Below, piece after piece: positions 51,547-60,791 of a stretch of DNA of 64,000 bases (position 1 is the first letter of the stretch; the number at the start of each line of letters is the position of its first letter). Source of the stretch: Knoxdaviesia capensis (taxonomy: Eukaryota > Ascomycota > Sordariomycetes > Microascales > Gondwanamycetaceae). The stretch lies in assembly GCA_001510575.1 (NCBI GenBank), contig LNGK01000004.1, positions 186,001-250,000 on the forward strand, read 5' to 3'. A program made the position numbers and the translations under genes. The notes beneath the pieces were generated by a model that saw nothing but the letters and a program-made list of their open reading frames with translations, was not told the DNA's origin and made no database searches.

Positions 51547-52434
51547 TCCGGACTAGCCGGCTGTAAAGGGGGTTGATCTTTTCAGGACTAAAATTGTGGG
51601 AGCATGTTCCGTTTGTTGGATAATGAAGGACTTTTCTTGGTTGTACATTTTCATTTCGTTTTGGGTGGTGGGGGAACCCGGGTGTCATTTTTCAAGCAAT
51701 CTAGAATGGCGTTCTTCTATCTTTCTTTCTTGGGTTTACAGTTTTTTTTCATTCTCCTACACACGATCTACCACTTTCTCCTAATGCTTGTTTTTCTAAT
51801 AGACCGCCTTGTTGGCCGAGCGGCGAATAGTCATGATGATAAAAATCAATTGGATGACATTACTGTACCGCCCTTTAACTTTTCTACCTGTCTGGAAAAA
51901 GATACATGAGCACCGTGTTCCAAAGATTCCCATCCTCATGAAACATAGAAAAAATGACAGATTGAAAAGCAAAACGGATGAATAAAACGCCTGGCCCGTC
52001 CGTGGTGGGACTATGAAGGATCAGAAGAAACAAGGAGAGAAAAGGTAGGTGGTTGTATGGGGATAGTGCGTCGTTGCTTGGAGATACCGGATTACCGGCG
52101 GTGTTCGGCACCGGAATGGGTCGTCGGGGTCGTGCCGGCTGGGGCATCTTCGTTTAGATGAGATCGTGTGTCGTCGTCCTCGGAGTGAGACTCTGAGAAT
52201 ATTTTCACACGCTGGATGGCTTGCGTCGTCCATAGTCGGAAGCAGACACACCCAGAAACAGAGGCAAACAGCACCCAAGCGAGAAAAAAAAAGGATAAGG
52301 TGGTCATCCGTATCGTTCATTGATATTTTTTTTAATTCCCTTGAAAAAGAAAAACCAAGGCTAACAATAATGCCCAGGTGGATGCTGTTTACAAGCCCAA
52401 GCCAACTCCCCAGCCCAAATGACAAGTGAAACGT
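51547..52434. other. Convergent 3' region between transporter and eL27
   Basis: The transporter (plus) and eL27 (minus) end facing each other, so this 0.9 kb should hold both 3' UTRs. The transporter side is T-rich (about 51,640-51,800). I recognise no gene or clear terminator motif. Confidence 0.5.
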
Positions 52435-53390
52435 TTAAAATCCTAGAGAGAGATGTTAGCAACCTGGTGGAGCGAGGCCGTTGGAAGAGAGGGGGGTTAA
52501 AGACGTGAGGCTCTTCAAAGGGCGGGGATTGACGGTGCCGGAGAATCGCTCACGATATCTCAGTCCAGAATCCCCCGTCCCCTGGAAAAGTCCAGATAAA
52601 GATATCCCTCCCCCCCTTGGCAGAGCAGACAACGGGCAAACATACTTAGCGGAGTGAAGAACCACCGGTTCTTTCCACTGACGTAGCGCTCCTCCAGCAC
52701 ACGCTTGACGTTCTTCTTGGCCTCCTCACGCTGGCTGACCTCCTTGAAGGTCTCCGAGGACACGGCGCCCTTGAGACCCTCGAGCTCGAGAGTGTAGCGG
52801 GTGGGCATCAGGTGGTTGTAGTTGACCACCTTGACGAACGGCTTGATCTTGTTGCGCTTGTCTTGGCGGGTTTTCGACATGCGGCGGGTGATCTTGGACG
52901 GGTAGCGCTCGATTCCGGCAACGATGGCGTGGCCGAACTGGTACGGCTTCTTGCCGTTGTCGATGGGCTGGATGATGACGACCTGTTTGGTGCCGGAAGA
53001 CACAGACTGTTAGTTTGGGGGGGGTGTTCCTCTCGAGTTCTTTTCCTCGGCACACGCAATCAGGATCCGGGCTTCAGCTGGTTCGTCGAAGGGATGAGAC
53101 TGGATGGAAGACGTCGTTCGTGAAATTTCGGTATGGATTTCGGATGCAAAACCACTTGATTCGACAGCTGCCACAGTCAATCGTATCCGAGGGATTCGCG
53201 TCGAGCGTCGAGAGTAGTCCGATGATCCGTCCATGCCGATCCTTCGTCCGCTTCTTCATCCAGCTGGCCTCCCGAGTCCGTCGACGACACAACTCATCAC
53301 CACCGTGCAAAACATCTCTTTTCGTACCTTCTTGCCAGCGTACCGGCCACGGGTGATAATGGCCACACGGCCAACCTTGAGGAACTTCAT
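52435..53390 (-). CDS. RPL27: 60S ribosomal protein eL27
   Basis: Three exons (53390-53328, 52982-52646, 52442-52435) encode 135 aa, the normal length of eukaryotic eL27. Exon 1 encodes MKFLKVGRVAIITRGRYAGK plus one Lys. Exon 2 continues VVIIQPIDNGKKPYQFGHA, IERYPSKITRRMSK, KIKPFVKVVNYNHLMPTRY and GKNRWFFTPL. The last exon is only 8 nt: GA, TTT and the stop TAA. With the final A of exon 2 it gives Arg-Phe-stop, the conserved TPLRF ending. Intron 1 is 345 nt (donor GTACGA; CTAAC branch). Intron 2 is 203 nt (donor GTATGT; GCTAAC branch; CTCTAG acceptor). Long introns at the ends of ribosomal protein genes are common in fungi. The gene is divergent from NCE101 with 481 bp between the start codons. 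Confidence 0.96.
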
Positions 53391-53871
53391 ATTGACTCGA
53401 TTGTCGTGGGAGGGGGGGGATATGGAGGGGAGGGGAGGTCGAAGGGTTTTTTTCCGGAGATGATTAAGTTTGGGAAGACTATCACCAGGAAAAGCTATGT
53501 ACGAAAGATTCTCTATGGGGTGGGATATTTTTTTTGTGTGGGCTCTGTAATTGGGGCAAGCCACTCAGACCTACCAGGTCACGTGGAGTTTTGTGCGTGC
53601 CGGGGGGTTTTCGAGGTCATCAAAGTTGGTGCGGGATGTGTCAGGGCTGAGTCATATGATCTTCATCACGTGTAATCGTATGCTCATCAAGATTCTGCAT
53701 AGGGTTTAGCGCGGTCTTCCAGCGAGAAGCGGTCAAAGGTATGGTTCCATTTGGTCCTCGACTTTTCGCAAAGCTTCATCCTCAGCTGTTAACTGTCACC
53801 AAACAAAGCAAAAACACCATCGCGACCATCCTCTGTCACCCCTTCTTCACGACAGACCCGAATCCATCAGC
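53391..53871. promoter_or_regulatory. Bidirectional promoter of eL27 and NCE101
   Basis: These 481 bp separate two divergent start codons. They contain two CACGTG E-boxes (53580-53585 and 53667-53672) and a telobox TAGGGTTTAG (53700-53709, complement CTAAACCCTA). In Candida albicans and other non-Saccharomyces ascomycetes, Cbf1 (CACGTG) and Tbf1 (telobox) are known regulators of ribosomal protein genes, so these are likely binding sites for those factors here. The assignment of factors is inference from motifs. Confidence 0.65.
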
Positions 53872-54119
53872 ATGGCGCCTCCAGCATACATCATCTCGCG
53901 CGCGCTCGACCCTGTGTTTGCAGTGGTTATCGGGCTCGGAGCTGCGGCGGTCCGCATCAACCGCGAAGGCAAAGAGCAAGGCCGGAGCTCTCAGGAGACG
54001 TGGCAAGCTGGGTTAAGGTAGGCATTTTGCATGTGTGGTAGGAGTACACCGCAATTTACTGACTCTTTCTTTTTTGTTGTTCTAGGCGTGTTGGACTATC
54101 GGGAGACGCAAAGAAGTAG
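53872..54119 (+). CDS. NCE101: NCE101-type non-classical export protein 1
   Basis: Two exons (53872-54017 and 54086-54119) separated by a 68-nt intron (donor GTAGGC, acceptor TTCTAG) encode 59 aa. The protein begins MAPPAYIISRALDPVFAVVI, a single membrane helix, followed by GLGAAAVRINREGKE and a basic tail ending RRVGLSGDAKK. This is the layout of the small NCE101 family: a short N-terminal Ser-Arg-x-Asp-Pro segment, one helix, then Arg-Ile-Asn-Arg-Glu. Yeast NCE101 was linked to secretion of proteins lacking signal peptides, but its molecular role is unclear. The reading phase is continuous across the intron (AG+G = Arg). The gene shares a promoter with eL27, which predicts strong expression. 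It is easily missed because of its size. Confidence 0.85.
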
Positions 54120-54343
54120 CAGCCACGAACAGACTTCAACGATGGGGAGATGTACGATATATGTGTATAACAACATCAACTTCTATAATCTAGAACAGCA
54201 AACGACGCAAATGACAGCGAAGAATACCTCCAAACAAACGCGATAATAGGACCGGTCAAAGAAAAGAAACGCCAGATGTCAAACCCAGATGCCGTGGAAA
54301 TCGTGAAAAAAAAAACCAGATCAAAGCAAACAGCAAACATGAC

Positions 54344-55141
54344 CTACGACGAATACGCCTCGCCGTACTCCTTCTTCATCGCCTCCCGCACAATCTGGCC
54401 ACACAACTTCGCCGTCGGGTTCGTGCTCACCGCCAGCCCCTTCGCAATCTCGTTGCCAAAGCGGCCGCCCCACGCAAAGTCGCGCGACGCGGCCTCCTCG
54501 AACTGCAGCGCCGTCCAGGTCGCCTCGGGCCGCTCGGCCAGCACGTCCAGGGGGCACAGCTTCAGCAGCTTGGACGTGTCGTGGTAGATGGCGGCGCGCT
54601 GGGTGTGGGCCAGCGAGAGGGTCTTCGCAGCATGCGGCGAGAGCGGCGCGCGCGGCGACGCCGGCGTCAGCAATGCCACCACGGCGTCGAGGTCGGCCAG
54701 CGCCAGCGCGGCGGCGGCCCGGCGCTCGGCGGCGGCGGGGTGGTGGATCAGCCGCGACGGGTCGGACTCGGGGCGCTCGACGAGCATGGAGTCGCCGAAC
54801 AGGCGGCGCACGATCTGCACGCGGTTGTTGCGCGGGCTGGCGTAGGCCGGGAACTCGGCGATCAGCGCGGCGAGGTCGGCCATGGCGGCCGTGTACACGG
54901 CCACCGGGTCGCGCTCGGCCACCGCCGGGTCGACGCCGGCAAGCTGCAGCTCCAGCTGCTGCAGCGACCGCACAATGTCGCGCTCGCGCTTGGTCACGGC
55001 GTCGTACGTGCCGGCGTCGGTGATGTGCGGGTCGCGCGGCAGGCTGGCGTCCAGGTGCAGGCGGTTGGCCGGGTCAGACTCGGGGTCCCGCATCTTCTGC
55101 AGGACGTTCAGGTCGTTGATGCTCAGGGAGAGGTAGGCCAT
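54344..55141 (-). CDS. TTC36-like TPR protein, candidate HPPD accessory factor
   Basis: A single exon of 265 aa with no signal peptide or membrane segment. An N-terminal acidic/helical part (MAYLSLSINDLNVLQKMRDP, then SLQQLELQL near 59-67) precedes TPR-like helices. The recognisable TTC36 blocks are ASPRNNRVQIVRRLFGD (101-117), ALADLDAVVALL (147-158), LAHTQRAAIY (177-186), WTALQFEEAASRDF (209-222) and a C-terminal FGNEIAKGL...NPTAKLCGQIVREAM (228-255). In vertebrate TTC36 the matching blocks are an NNRAQ motif, a DLERAV helix and a C-terminal NPYAALCN. The fungal protein is longer than vertebrate TTC36 (about 190 aa) because of loops between helices. TTC36 is known in mammals to protect 4-hydroxyphenylpyruvate dioxygenase from degradation. 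Here the HPPD gene is the divergent neighbour, supporting the same role. Family assignment is by motif comparison from memory, not a search. Confidence 0.75.
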   Translation of the reverse strand: MAYLSLSINDLNVLQKMRDPESDPANRLHLDASLPRDPHITDAGTYDAVTKRERDIVRSLQQLELQLAGVDPAVAERDPVAVYTAAMADLAALIAEFPAYASPRNNRVQIVRRLFGDSMLVERPESDPSRLIHHPAAAERRAAAALALADLDAVVALLTPASPRAPLSPHAAKTLSLAHTQRAAIYHDTSKLLKLCPLDVLAERPEATWTALQFEEAASRDFAWGGRFGNEIAKGLAVSTNPTAKLCGQIVREAMKKEYGEAYSS

Positions 55142-56994
55142 GGTGACGGCTTGTGTGTGTGCTTTGATCTTAGGGTTGGAGGGTGGAATTGTGCGAGAGG
55201 ACCAAGTGGCATGTACTGTATGTATGAGTGTACACCAGGAATGCGGCGAAGAAAGAGAAGAGGGGGAAGAAAGGGCGTGAGAATGAAGTCAAGAAGAGGT
55301 GCTCGTGTGATGATAGCCTTATTGACAAACTCGGCACGTTTCTTTGGTTTGTGCGGTTCGCTTACAGTGAGCCGGAGTAAACGGGAAAGAGGAAGGCACT
55401 GGCGAGTGATCAAAACTTCTGGAAAGTCTACTTTACGATGAATATGTATTGAGGCCGCGGAACGAAGAGTGCAATGCTATTGACCATTGCAGGTGCTGAG
55501 AGTATACAAAGTACCAGGTACTTCGCAAGCTTAAGCCGAGCTGGAGTGTAGAGAGACACAGCGCAACTGGCGGTTTCACCACATGCAGGAATCCGTGGGG
55601 GGAAACACAGCACGGAAGCGAAAAGAAGCACACCAAGTAGCAGGTACAAGCAGTGTATGCATTCTATTGGGCCAGACTGTCTACAGCAACGGCCGGATGC
55701 ATCAGTCAGCGAGCACCAGTTTCACGGGGAAGGAGCGGTTATCTTTGGGGGTTGGTTCAGAGTTCCAGTTTTGGTCTGATGGTTCGTTCGTTCCTTCTGC
55801 ATGTGCGTGTGCAACGTTTGGGGGGCCAAAAAAAGGTTCGGGCAGCCAGGCCTGTTTGCCTTAAGCCGAGCTCTGGGCGCGGCATTTGGCGGTTTCCCGC
55901 GGCTCAAATGGACAGGGCGCGCGCCGGCGCATCAGAGCTTGTGGAATGCGCGGATGGAACAGACGAAAACCACAGCTGCAAACGACCGTGTCTCCCCTCC
56001 GCCACTGAGCGCCGGAAATACGTGCAGATGGGTTTTCTTGGAGTCGTTCACGACTTTTTTTTTTCTTTTTTTTTAAGCCTTCGCCCCCTCGAAAGATGAT
56101 GACCTGCTGTGCTGAGGGCTTAACTAAGTCGCAGGGATGGCGATAGCTTCACGGTCTTACACAGTTCCCAAAGAGGAAAGAGAAGGGCCTCGGGAATTAA
56201 AGAGGGGAACAGAAGAGGGGAAGAGAGAAGAACGGAACAGAATCACGAAGGAGGGTTCCATGGGTTGAAAAGTCCTCCGCATGTAAAGTTCCAGCTGCAA
56301 GAAAAAGACGTTGTTCTGGAGAGTGCCAGCCTGAAGATTGTCTGCACGTACACCTCCGATGAAGCGTCCCAAAGCAGCTCCCCAGACCCGAAGCCAAAGA
56401 CGACGAAACGGATGAATAGAAACGAAGAAAGGAACAGACCACGCTTCAGTTCCGCACATCTTCAGACGTCGGGGCCGTTCCGTGCTTTATAAGCGGACAG
56501 TGCTTGGTCAGGCCGGCCTCCTTCGGTTGGATAAGGGAACTTCTGTGTGAAAAGGTTCCCCAAAAGACGGATGGAGCGTGCTGCGTTCTGTGTCGTTCCT
56601 TCCGCTTGTACCGGGTACCTCAGCTGTTGTACCCTGTTGCCGTTTGTGTCTTGCTTCTTGGTGGCTCCTTCCCTCTCTCTCTCCTGCCTGTCTCTCTCTC
56701 TCCGCATTTTCGCTCCTTCCTGCAACCATTTCCGCTTTCTATACTTAGAGACTGTTTATATACCCCGTGAATTCAATTCTCCGTCTTCTTTCGGTTTCTT
56801 CCTTTCCCTCTATTTCTTCTTCCTTTCCTCTTTTCTTCCTCAGTTCTTCACGTCCTCTCTTATCAACACACACACACACACACACACACATTCTTTTCTC
56901 TCTCAGTCTTCCCTCTCCAGACAGCACCACCACCGCCACCACCTACACACATATTCTTACCCTACCCAACACCATACAACTCTTTCCTGTGGTA
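55142..56994. promoter_or_regulatory. Shared divergent promoter region of the TTC36-like gene and HPPD
   Basis: About 1.85 kb with no recognised gene. On the HPPD side there is a CT-rich leader (about 56,640-56,860), a TTTATATA box at 56755-56762 and an (AC)n run at 56866-56890 just before the start codon. An ATTGG (CCAAT on the minus strand) lies at 55666-55670 on the TTC36-like side. I cannot identify a site for a tyrosine-pathway activator. Confidence 0.45.
56866..56890. repeat. (AC)n run in the HPPD leader
   Basis: About 12 AC units about 105 bp before the HPPD start codon, probably in the 5' UTR. It also creates a spurious His-Thr run in the longer open frame. Confidence 0.9.
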
Positions 56995-58284
56995 ATGGCC
57001 CCGTCCGCAATCGAGACATCCCCCGCGTCCCCCGCCTCGTCGGCCGCGCGCTCGGCCGCCGCCGGCCTGGCCCACTCCGGCCCAACCGGCGCCGACTTCG
57101 CCGTCCGCCCGCCGGGCAACAACTTCCGCGGCTACGACCACGTCACCTGGTGGGTCGGCAACGCCAAGCAGGCCGCCACCTACTACAATGCGCTGTTCGG
57201 CTTCCACACCATCGCCTACCGCGGCCTGGAGACCGGCTCGCGCTACTTCGCCTCGTACGTCGTGACCAACGGCGACGTGCGCTTCGTGTTCACGTCGCCG
57301 CTGCGCTCCGCTGTGTACCTGCCCGAGGATGAGCCCATCTCGCCGGCCGACCGCGAGCTGCTGGTCGCCATGCACGCCCACCTGGAGCGCCACGCGGACG
57401 CTGTCAAGGATGTGGCGTTCGAGGTCGACGACGTCGAGGGCGTGTACCGCGTAGCGGTCGACGGCGGCGCGGTGTCTGTGCGCACCCCCACCACCGAGAC
57501 GGACGGCGACTTTGGATCAGTCACCTCCGCCGTCATCCAGACCTACGGCGACACCACCCACACCCTGGTGTCCCGGCGCAACTACACCGGGGCCTTCCTG
57601 CCGGGCTTCCGCGCGGTGGCCGCCCGGCCCTCCGCCGTGGCCGGCTTGATGCCGGCGATCGACCTGGCGCGCATCGACCACTGCGTCGGCAACCAGTCGT
57701 GGAACGACATGGTGGCGGCGTGCGACTTTTACGAGCGCTGCCTCAAGTTCCACCGCTTCTGGTCGGTCGACGACAAGCAGATCTGCACCGAGTTCAGCGC
57801 GCTGAGCAGCATCGTCATGTCCAGCGACAACGAGATGGTCAAGATGCCGATCAACGAGCCGGCGGTCGGCAAGAAGCGCTCGCAGATCGAGGAGTACGTG
57901 CTGTTCAACAGCGGGGCCGGCGTGCAGCACATTGCGCTGCTGACGTCGGACATCGTGGCCACCGTCACCGCGCTGCGCGCGCGCGGCGTCGAGTTCATCG
58001 ACGTGCCGGCGACCTACTACGCCACCATGCGCCAGCGCCTCAAGACCGAGAAGCGGACGTGGGAGCTGCAGGAGGACTTTGAGACGCTCGAGCGCCTCAG
58101 CATCCTCATCGACTACGACGAGGCCGGCTACCTGCTGCAGCTGTTCACCAAGCCGCTGATGGACCGGCCGACCGTGTTCATCGAGATCATCCAGCGCAAC
58201 CACTTCAACGGCTTTGGTGCTGGAAACTTCAAGAGCCTGTTCGAGGCGATTGAGCGTGAGCAGGCCGAGCGGGGAAATCTGTAA
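56995..58284 (+). CDS. hppD: 4-hydroxyphenylpyruvate dioxygenase
   Basis: This Fe(II) enzyme converts 4-hydroxyphenylpyruvate to homogentisate in tyrosine catabolism; homogentisate is also the pyomelanin precursor. The intronless frame gives 429 aa from ATG 56995. The frame stays open upstream to 56767, but that part is encoded by a CT-rich leader and an AC repeat and lacks family similarity, so the later ATG (MAPSAIETSP) is chosen. The vicinal-oxygen-chelate half begins at FRGYDHVTWWVGNAKQAATY. Iron ligands are His229 (IDHCVGN), His312 (GVQHIAL) and Glu397 (FIEIIQR). The C-terminal helix region reads FNGFGAGNFKSLFEAIE, the substrate-gating end of the family. It is divergent from the TTC36-like gene. 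No other tyrosine-catabolism genes (homogentisate dioxygenase, maleylacetoacetate isomerase, fumarylacetoacetase) are seen in the window. Confidence 0.97.
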   Translation: MAPSAIETSPASPASSAARSAAAGLAHSGPTGADFAVRPPGNNFRGYDHVTWWVGNAKQAATYYNALFGFHTIAYRGLETGSRYFASYVVTNGDVRFVFTSPLRSAVYLPEDEPISPADRELLVAMHAHLERHADAVKDVAFEVDDVEGVYRVAVDGGAVSVRTPTTETDGDFGSVTSAVIQTYGDTTHTLVSRRNYTGAFLPGFRAVAARPSAVAGLMPAIDLARIDHCVGNQSWNDMVAACDFYERCLKFHRFWSVDDKQICTEFSALSSIVMSSDNEMVKMPINEPAVGKKRSQIEEYVLFNSGAGVQHIALLTSDIVATVTALRARGVEFIDVPATYYATMRQRLKTEKRTWELQEDFETLERLSILIDYDEAGYLLQLFTKPLMDRPTVFIEIIQRNHFNGFGAGNFKSLFEAIEREQAERGNL

Positions 58285-59065
58285 GCAGAGAGGAGTACAG
58301 CTGTACAACCATCTTTTCGGGGGGAGAGGAGGGGAGGGGAGGGGAGGGGAGGGGAGGCATAAGGTTATCGGCCAGACCGTTCGGTTCGGAGGAGGAGGAC
58401 CGAGACCGGGGGATACAGCCCGGGATTGGGATTAACGGATTAATGAAGCCATTTGTTCTCTTATTTCTTTTGTGTGTATCTGGCATTTTTTTGGCTCGTT
58501 TTTTTTTGGAGGATCTAAGGGGGAACCAACCATCATCATGCCATGGAAATTGTAGCCTCAACAACGGGCTCTTCCATGTCCACTCTCATCATACTGGCAT
58601 CGCCGTCGTCTTGGATAGCACGTGTTTTACTAGGACTTTGATTTTGTTATTTTCTTTTTCGGCAGAGACGTGATTTTCTCTGATGCAATCTGTCAGGGGT
58701 CTCTCAACCCTTGTGTGTGTGTGTGTGTGTGTGTGTCGTCACGAAACCCTAACCGAAGAAGGGTATTCACAGAAGATAGGGGCCACACCTGGAAACAGTC
58801 CAGGGAAGGGTCTCAGACAGATGACGAGTCCAAGTCTTTGAAGACTCTCCAGCCTCTTTCAAGCGTTCGAAAGTAAGAAGCCTCCATGATACCCCAACTC
58901 CCCACCCCACCCCCCATATCCAGAAACAGCAGACAAAAAAAGAAAAGAAAACTAGAATCATTATCATTCATCTCTCGTTCAACTCGGGAAACATAGGCTG
59001 TACACTAGACATCCAAGGCCCGAACCCAGCAACCCCCACATATGTACACACACACTCTCTCTCTC
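58285..59065. other. Convergent 3' region between HPPD and SSL1
   Basis: HPPD (plus) and SSL1 (minus) end facing each other. The stretch contains a GGGGA repeat (about 58,320-58,356), a (TG)n run at 58712-58736 and a telobox-like AAACCCTAACC at 58744-58754. I recognise no gene. Confidence 0.5.
58712..58736. repeat. (TG)n run
   Basis: About 12 TG units between two convergent genes. Confidence 0.9.
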
Positions 59066-60791
59066 TCACTTCCCCGCGCCGGTCGGCCCCGCGCCGGCCG
59101 CCGCCGGCGCAACCACCCGCTCGCACTCATCACTCTGGCACCCGGGGCAGTTATGCACGACCTCGTGCGCAAACACGTCGCAGTCGATACAGAAGTGCCG
59201 CCCGCACGTCTCGCACGCGTAGCGCCCGCTCTCGCTGATGCCCTTCAGCTCCGGCCGCCGCTCGGCCGCCGCCCCCGCCGCCACGTGCACCCCACTGCCA
59301 TTCGCCGCCGCGTGGTGCGTACTTGACGCTGCGCCGGGGGTGGTTGTTGTTGTGGTGGTGGTGGTGGTGGATGCGGGCGCAGGGGGCTGCGGGAACGCCG
59401 CGAGACAGCCGTAGCAGCACTGCGACGCCGCGGCGGCCGTCCACGAGACCACGGTCCACGGCCGCAGCGGGAACAGGTGGTGGAACGAGCGCGCCAGGTG
59501 CGTCGACAGGATCAGCGTCAGCCCGCAGCTGCGGCACACGGCGGGGAGGCGGCACACGCGCGCGCCGCACCGCGTGCAGGCGTAGCCGCTGCGCACCGGC
59601 TTGGCGTGGCACACGCACAGCGCCACGCCGTCCGCGCCCGGCGCCGGCGCCTTGGCCGGGAAGCCCATCTGCAGGAGGCTGGACGCGCCGCTGACTGCAG
59701 CCGCGGCGGCGGCGGCGGCGCCGGTGGCGCCGGCCACAGCCACGACAGTGCCTCCGGCGGATGTCTTGTGGGCCACGGGCGGCGTGGTCTCGGACAGGAG
59801 GAGTTCGCGCAGGTGAATCTCGTCCAGCGCGACGGTGTAGCGCGAGGTGTCTCCGTCGTTGGTGCGCGCACACAGCCGCGCGCAGAGCGCCACCTGTGCG
59901 CTCATGCCCACCACCGACACGCGGATGTGGTCGTCGATTAGGTGCTTTATGGTTTCGTCAATGTCGCCGGGGTCGCTGGAGATCAGGGCGCCGGAGATCA
60001 CGAGGACTTCGCGGGTTCCGTGGGTGGGGGCGTTTCTGTTCCGAGTTGACAGAGAGGAGAGTCAGTCAGGTGTTCAATGGTGGGAAGGAAGGCTGGCCAG
60101 AGGCTGAGAAGAGGCTAGAAAGAAAGGTGCGACGTAGCAGTAGGCCTTACCGGAGAGTTCCGCGCGCCATCTCCAGCGCATTCTGCAAGCTGGGGTTCCC
60201 CTGGGGCTCATTCGCCGCCCAGATCTTAAGCCGGTGGAGGTGAGCCCGCGGGTTCCCGCCCATCTCGCCGATGCGGATGGCGACGCCGTCGCGCATGCCG
60301 ACGATGGCCAGCTGCGAGATGGGGTTCTGCTCGAAGAACTCGGCCACGAAGGCCGTGGCGCACGACACCGCCAGCTGGAAGCGCGACGGCAGCAGGTCCT
60401 TCTCGGCCATCGCAAACGACATGTCGATCACCAGCACCAGGTGCCGCATGATGCCGCGCTGCAGCGGCGTCGCGTCCTCGCGCAGCAGCCGCCGCCGCTT
60501 CTCCGCCTCCACCAGCTCCGCGACCGACAGCCCGCCCGCGTCGTTCTCCACCACCGTGTCCCAGCTGCGCTTCACATCCTCCCATGCTGCCCGTGCCTGG
60601 CGGGGCTTGCCTGCTGCGTTGCGCTTCACGCCGCCGCCGCCGCCGCTGCCGCTGCCGCTGCCCGCTGCCGCGCCCGGCCCGCCGCGGGATTTGGCCCGTG
60701 TGCCGTAGCCATTGCTCGTGGTTGAGACCCGGTGGTCCGCGAGGTCGTCGGAGAGGTCGTCGGCCACGTATTCGCCGTCCGAGTCGGCCAT
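59066..60791 (-). CDS. SSL1: TFIIH core subunit Ssl1/p44
   Basis: Ssl1/p44 is a core TFIIH subunit that stimulates the Rad3/XPD helicase in nucleotide excision repair and transcription initiation. Two exons (60791-60151 and 60035-59066; intron 115 nt, donor GTAAGG, acceptor GAACAG, phase 2) encode 536 aa. A Gly/Ser-rich N-terminus is followed by the conserved RRLLREDATPLQRGIMRHLV leading into a von Willebrand A domain (LVLVIDMSFAMAEKD near 118-132; ARGTLRNAPTHGTREVLVIS across the splice junction). A Cys-rich region at about 354-384 (CVCH...CTRCGARVC...CRSC) leads to LILSTHLARSFHHLFPL. The C4 zinc-binding end, CETCGRHFCIDCDVFAHEVV..CPGC, is at about 488-513. Ala-rich (about 318-330) and Thr-rich (about 436-446) insertions make it longer than yeast Ssl1 (461 aa). 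It ends Ala/Gly-rich. Confidence 0.95.

Noticed and set aside
56767..56994. 76-residue N-terminal extension of HPPD
   Set aside because: Encoded by a CT-rich leader and an AC repeat with a TATA-like box just upstream; not family-like. It resembles a signal peptide only by its Leu/Ser/Phe composition.
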